Positions 61,355-64,000 of a stretch of 64,000 nucleotides of DNA are shown here, piece after piece. Origin of the DNA: Pseudomonas sp. LB-090624 (lineage in GTDB: Bacteria > Pseudomonadota > Gammaproteobacteria > Pseudomonadales > Pseudomonadaceae). How positions within the stretch are numbered: the first letter of the stretch is position 1; every line of letters begins with the position of its first letter. The notes under the pieces were generated by a model. It saw nothing but the letters and a program-made list of their open reading frames with translations. It was not told the DNA's origin and did not search any database. The translations under genes and the position numbers were made by a program. The stretch covers positions 1 to 64,000 of the forward strand of contig NZ_QJRL01000007.1 in assembly GCF_003205205.1 (NCBI RefSeq). The letters are read 5' to 3'.

Positions 61355-61934
61355 TGCTCTGCTGGGGTTGCTGGTGGTACTGCCGGCATTTGCCGAACAA
61401 GCATGCCCGCCTGGGCAGTATCAAGTGTGTCTGATGGGCTGTTTTTGCGCCCCGATCGACCCTGGGCAGGCCGGGCAGATCCTCAAGGATGTCGAGGTCA
61501 TGGCCTCTTCCAGCCTGAGCTACGCCCTGCGTCAGGCCCGCGACGAAGCCACGGCCAACGGCGTGCAGCCGATCCCGTTGCATATCCGCGCGCAGCTGGA
61601 ACCCTGGTATGACTTTGCCGTACTCGATACGGCACGCTTTCGGGTGGGTGACGAGCAGCAGATGAGTGCCGCCAATGCACTGCTGCAAAACCCTGATGTG
61701 AATGCGGTGACATTGATCGACACCATCATCTTCCGCCGCGCCAGCGACGCCGAGGACAACGTGGCCTTGTGGGCGCACGAGCTCAAGCATGTCCAGCAGT
61801 ATCAACAACTGGGGGTCGAGGAATTTGCCCGGCGCTATACCCGCAATTACGACGAGCTGGAGGGGCCGGCTTACAAAATCGAGGCCGAAGTGGCCAAGGT
61901 GTTGCGCGAACGTGGTTCGGGGCAGGCCAGGTAA
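61341..61934 (+). CDS. secreted DUF4157-like HExxH protein, 197 aa
   Basis: The protein has a signal peptide (to about residue 18, PAFA), then a small Cys-rich N-terminal segment (ACPPGQYQVCLMGCFC), and the motif WAHELKHVQQYQ near residue 145, an HExxH zinc site like that of DUF4157 proteins. Periplasmic or secreted metallopeptidase activity is possible. Its ATG lies inside the tetR gene (overlap 14 bases), so the two are translationally coupled. Substrate unknown. Confidence 0.75.
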   Translation: MKRISALLGLLVVLPAFAEQACPPGQYQVCLMGCFCAPIDPGQAGQILKDVEVMASSSLSYALRQARDEATANGVQPIPLHIRAQLEPWYDFAVLDTARFRVGDEQQMSAANALLQNPDVNAVTLIDTIIFRRASDAEDNVALWAHELKHVQQYQQLGVEEFARRYTRNYDELEGPAYKIEAEVAKVLRERGSGQAR

Positions 61935-61935
61935 T

Positions 61936-61985
61936 CCCGGCCATGGCGCGGCCCCTGTGTCGGAGCGGCCGCGCCAGAGGCCGGG
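61936..61985. terminator. nested bidirectional hairpin
   Basis: Two stacked stems, CCCGGCC (61936-61942)/GGCCGGG (61979-61985) and GGCGCGGCC (61945-61953)/GGCCGCGCC (61967-61975), in the convergent gap. Very stable; no T-tract. Confidence 0.6.
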
Positions 61986-61991
61986 TGGCCA

Positions 61992-62984
61992 TCAAGAGGC
62001 GGGCGAAGCCTCTTCGCTCACCTGCTCGCGGCTGGCATAACGCTGCGCCAGCACCGCGCAGACCATGAGCTGGATCTGGTGGAACAGCATCAACGGCAGG
62101 ATCATCGCACCAATGCCACTGCCCACGAACAGAACCTGGGCCATTGGCACGCCCGTGGCCAGGCTCTTCTTGGAGCCGGCGAACAGGATGGTGATGCGGT
62201 CCTCAAGGTCGAAGCCCAGCGCTTTGCCCAGCAGGCGGGTCCCCCACAGCACCACCGCCAGCAGGATGCCGCACACCACGAACAACCCGGCCAGGTGCTG
62301 CGGCGAAACCGTGTGCCACAGCCCGGTAACCACTGCCTCGCTGAAGGCGGTATACACCACGAGCAAGATCGAACCCTGGTCCACCACCTTGAGCCAGCGG
62401 GCATTGCGCTTGACCCAGGCACCGATCCAGCGACGTGCGATCTGCCCTGCCACGAACGGTACCAGCAGTTGCAAGGTGATCTTCAGTACTGCATCCAGGC
62501 CCGAGCCTGTATCACCACTGGCCCCCAGCAACATCATCACCAGCAGAGGGGTGAGGAAAATGCCCAGCAGGCTGGACGCCGCCGCACTGCAGATGGCTGC
62601 CGGCACGTTACCGCGCGCCAGTGAAGTGAAGGCAATGGCCGACTGCACGGTGGCCGGCAAGGCACACAAGTACAGCACGCCGAGGTACAACTCGTTGCCC
62701 ACCAGTGGCACGAACAAGGGTTTGAACGCCATGCCCAGTAGCGGGAACAGCACGAAGGTGCAAGAAAACACCAGCAGGTGCAGGCGCCAGTGACCGGCGC
62801 CGGCAATGATTGCCTCACGCGACAGCTTGGCACCATGCAGGAAGAACAGCAGGCCGATGGCGAGGTTGGTCAACCAGCCGAAATACACCGCGCCGTCGCC
62901 CGAGCAAGGCAGCACGGTCGCAATCAAGACCACCGCGAGCAAGGCCAGGGTGAAATTGTCGAATAACATGCGCAAATACTTCAT
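61992..62984 (-). CDS. bile acid:sodium symporter-like (SBF_like/YfeH type) transporter
   Basis: The 330-residue protein has about ten hydrophobic segments and the SBF fold, with ALPATVQSAIAFTSLARGN and ILFAGSKKSLATGVPMAQVLF, the crossing helices of this family. Substrates of the bacterial members (YfeH type) are mostly unknown. The ATG at 62984 follows a GGAAACTGTG leader; a GTG one codon earlier is possible. It is divergent from ampC. Confidence 0.88.
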   Translation of the reverse strand: MKYLRMLFDNFTLALLAVVLIATVLPCSGDGAVYFGWLTNLAIGLLFFLHGAKLSREAIIAGAGHWRLHLLVFSCTFVLFPLLGMAFKPLFVPLVGNELYLGVLYLCALPATVQSAIAFTSLARGNVPAAICSAAASSLLGIFLTPLLVMMLLGASGDTGSGLDAVLKITLQLLVPFVAGQIARRWIGAWVKRNARWLKVVDQGSILLVVYTAFSEAVVTGLWHTVSPQHLAGLFVVCGILLAVVLWGTRLLGKALGFDLEDRITILFAGSKKSLATGVPMAQVLFVGSGIGAMILPLMLFHQIQLMVCAVLAQRYASREQVSEEASPAS

Positions 62985-63104
62985 CACAGTTTCCGTCTTG
63001 TCATTGTCCAGGCGCAGACGATAAGGTTTTCGGCTTTTCGGCGCTAACGCCGGAACCCCCTCGGGTATCGCTCAACGGACACGTTCCACACAAGGACCCC
63101 ACCC

Positions 63105-64000
63105 ATGCTCCGCCCTCGCCTGGCTGCAGTTGCAGCCGCCATCACGCTCACATTGGGCCCTGTCAACGCCCGCGCCGACGACCAATTGCAAGCCAAGGTC
63201 GACCAGATCATCCGCCCGCTGATGCAGAAACAGGGCATCACCGGCATGGCCGTGGCCATCTATGCCCACGATCACGCGCACTACTTCAGCTATGGCGTGG
63301 CCAGCAAGGCCGACAACGTGCCGGTAAGCCGTGACACGCTGTTCGAGATCGGTTCGCTGAGCAAGACGTACACCGCCACGCTGGCCGCACTGGCCAGCGC
63401 CGAAGGCAAGCTGGACCTTGCAGCCCCGGCCAAGCGCTATCACCCGGCACTGGCCGGCACGCCAATCGGCGATGCGACCGTACTGGAACTGGGCGCCTAC
63501 AGCGCTGACTGCCTGCCGCTGCAGTTCCCGGATGAGGTACAGACCCCGCAGCAAGTGGTCGATTTCTTCCGCCACTGGCAACCGCGCGCCAAACCCGGCA
63601 CCCAGCGCTGCTACTCCAACCCCAGCCTGGGGCTGTTCGGTGACTTGGCAGCCCGCGCTCAGCACCAACCGTTTTCCACGCTGATGGCTGAGCAGTTGCT
63701 GGCGCAAATGGGCCTTGAAAACACCTACCTGCAGGTCCCGGCCAGTGCCCAGGGGCTGTATGCCCAGGGCTACGACGCCGCCGACAAGCCTGTGCGTGTC
63801 GGCCCAGGCCCTTATGCCGACGAGGCCTACGGCATCAAGACCAGCGCCAGCGACCTGCTGCGCTACGTGCGCCTGCACATGCAACCGCACGGCCTGCCAC
63901 CAACACTGGTGAAGGCCACGGCCATCACCCAGCAAGGCTATTTCCAGGTCGGCGCCATGACTCAAGGCCTGGGCTGGGAGCGCTACCCCTACCCGGTCGC
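63105..64000 (+). CDS. ampC: class C beta-lactamase, AmpC (3' end outside window)
   Basis: About 298 residues are visible; the gene runs past the window edge. It has a signal peptide (to about ARA), the nucleophile motif GSLSKTY (Ser-x-x-Lys), and the YSN motif in CYSNPSLGLFG. The KTG motif expected later is not reached. It hydrolyses beta-lactams in the periplasm. The segment equivalent to the usual TAGGLPLQ reads SADCLPLQ here. No ampR gene lies upstream; the divergent neighbour is a transporter. AAGGACCCCACCC precedes the ATG. Confidence 0.93.
   Translation, partial: MLRPRLAAVAAAITLTLGPVNARADDQLQAKVDQIIRPLMQKQGITGMAVAIYAHDHAHYFSYGVASKADNVPVSRDTLFEIGSLSKTYTATLAALASAEGKLDLAAPAKRYHPALAGTPIGDATVLELGAYSADCLPLQFPDEVQTPQQVVDFFRHWQPRAKPGTQRCYSNPSLGLFGDLAARAQHQPFSTLMAEQLLAQMGLENTYLQVPASAQGLYAQGYDAADKPVRVGPGPYADEAYGIKTSASDLLRYVRLHMQPHGLPPTLVKATAITQQGYFQVGAMTQGLGWERYPYPV

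Overview
The window is GC-rich chromosomal DNA from a fluorescent pseudomonad, most likely of the Pseudomonas putida group. This rests on the complete 2-ketogluconate cluster with ptxS, the glaH(csiD)-lhgO glutarate branch with csiR, a pvdQ-type acylase, ampC, a prtI/prtR-type sigma/anti-sigma pair, and a P. putida-type REP palindrome. I see no tRNA, rRNA, CRISPR array, insertion sequence or transposase. Both window edges cut genes: a BamA-like porin on the left and ampC on the right. No gap between genes reaches 300 bases.

Region by region. 1-2.8 kb: C-terminal barrel of a BamA-like protein, a hypothetical gene and a secreted endonuclease I. 2.8-12.1 kb: peripheral glucose metabolism. A periplasmic gluconate 2-dehydrogenase (gamma subunit, FAD subunit, cytochrome c) makes 2-ketogluconate; KguT imports it, KguK phosphorylates it and KguD reduces it to 6-phosphogluconate; KguE is the epimerase-like member. 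PtxS (LacI family) has three identical perfect 14-bp operators, one before each transcription unit. 12.2-17 kb: an isolated riboflavin synthase, ProP, a zinc-type HemB and a RIO1-type kinase. 16.7-20 kb: lhgO and glaH convert glutarate through L-2-hydroxyglutarate to 2-oxoglutarate, with divergent csiR. 20-26.7 kb: an unassigned two-component system, cysS, glnS, ppiB and lpxH. 26.7-29.7 kb: a PvdQ-type acylase with a PvdS-like promoter, divergent from a small Fur-like protein.

29.8-44.4 kb looks accessory: a dmlR/dmlA pair, a polyamine-type ABC transporter interleaved with a semialdehyde dehydrogenase and a class III aminotransferase, a degenerate HAD-like protein, an Lrp/AsnC regulator, a GhrA-like reductase, an intact HAD hydrolase, a DAO-family flavin oxidase and a bicupin. 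Together they read as uptake and oxidation of an omega-amino compound. 44.4-47.2 kb holds small uncharacterised genes, including a stand-alone Mor-type regulator followed by two related DUF2589 proteins; this is the best candidate for an undescribed system. 47.2-53.3 kb: tamA-tamB and a GNAT acetyltransferase.

53.4-64 kb: xthA; an ECF sigma/anti-sigma pair divergent from a catalase-fold haem protein and a cytochrome b561, with two mirror-image ECF promoters between them; an MFS exporter; an XRE-cupin regulator; a thioredoxin-fold isomerase; an SDR lacking the catalytic tyrosine; a TetR regulator overlapping a secreted HExxH protein; an SBF-type transporter; and the start of ampC. Family assignments come from reading the translated sequences; no similarity search was run.
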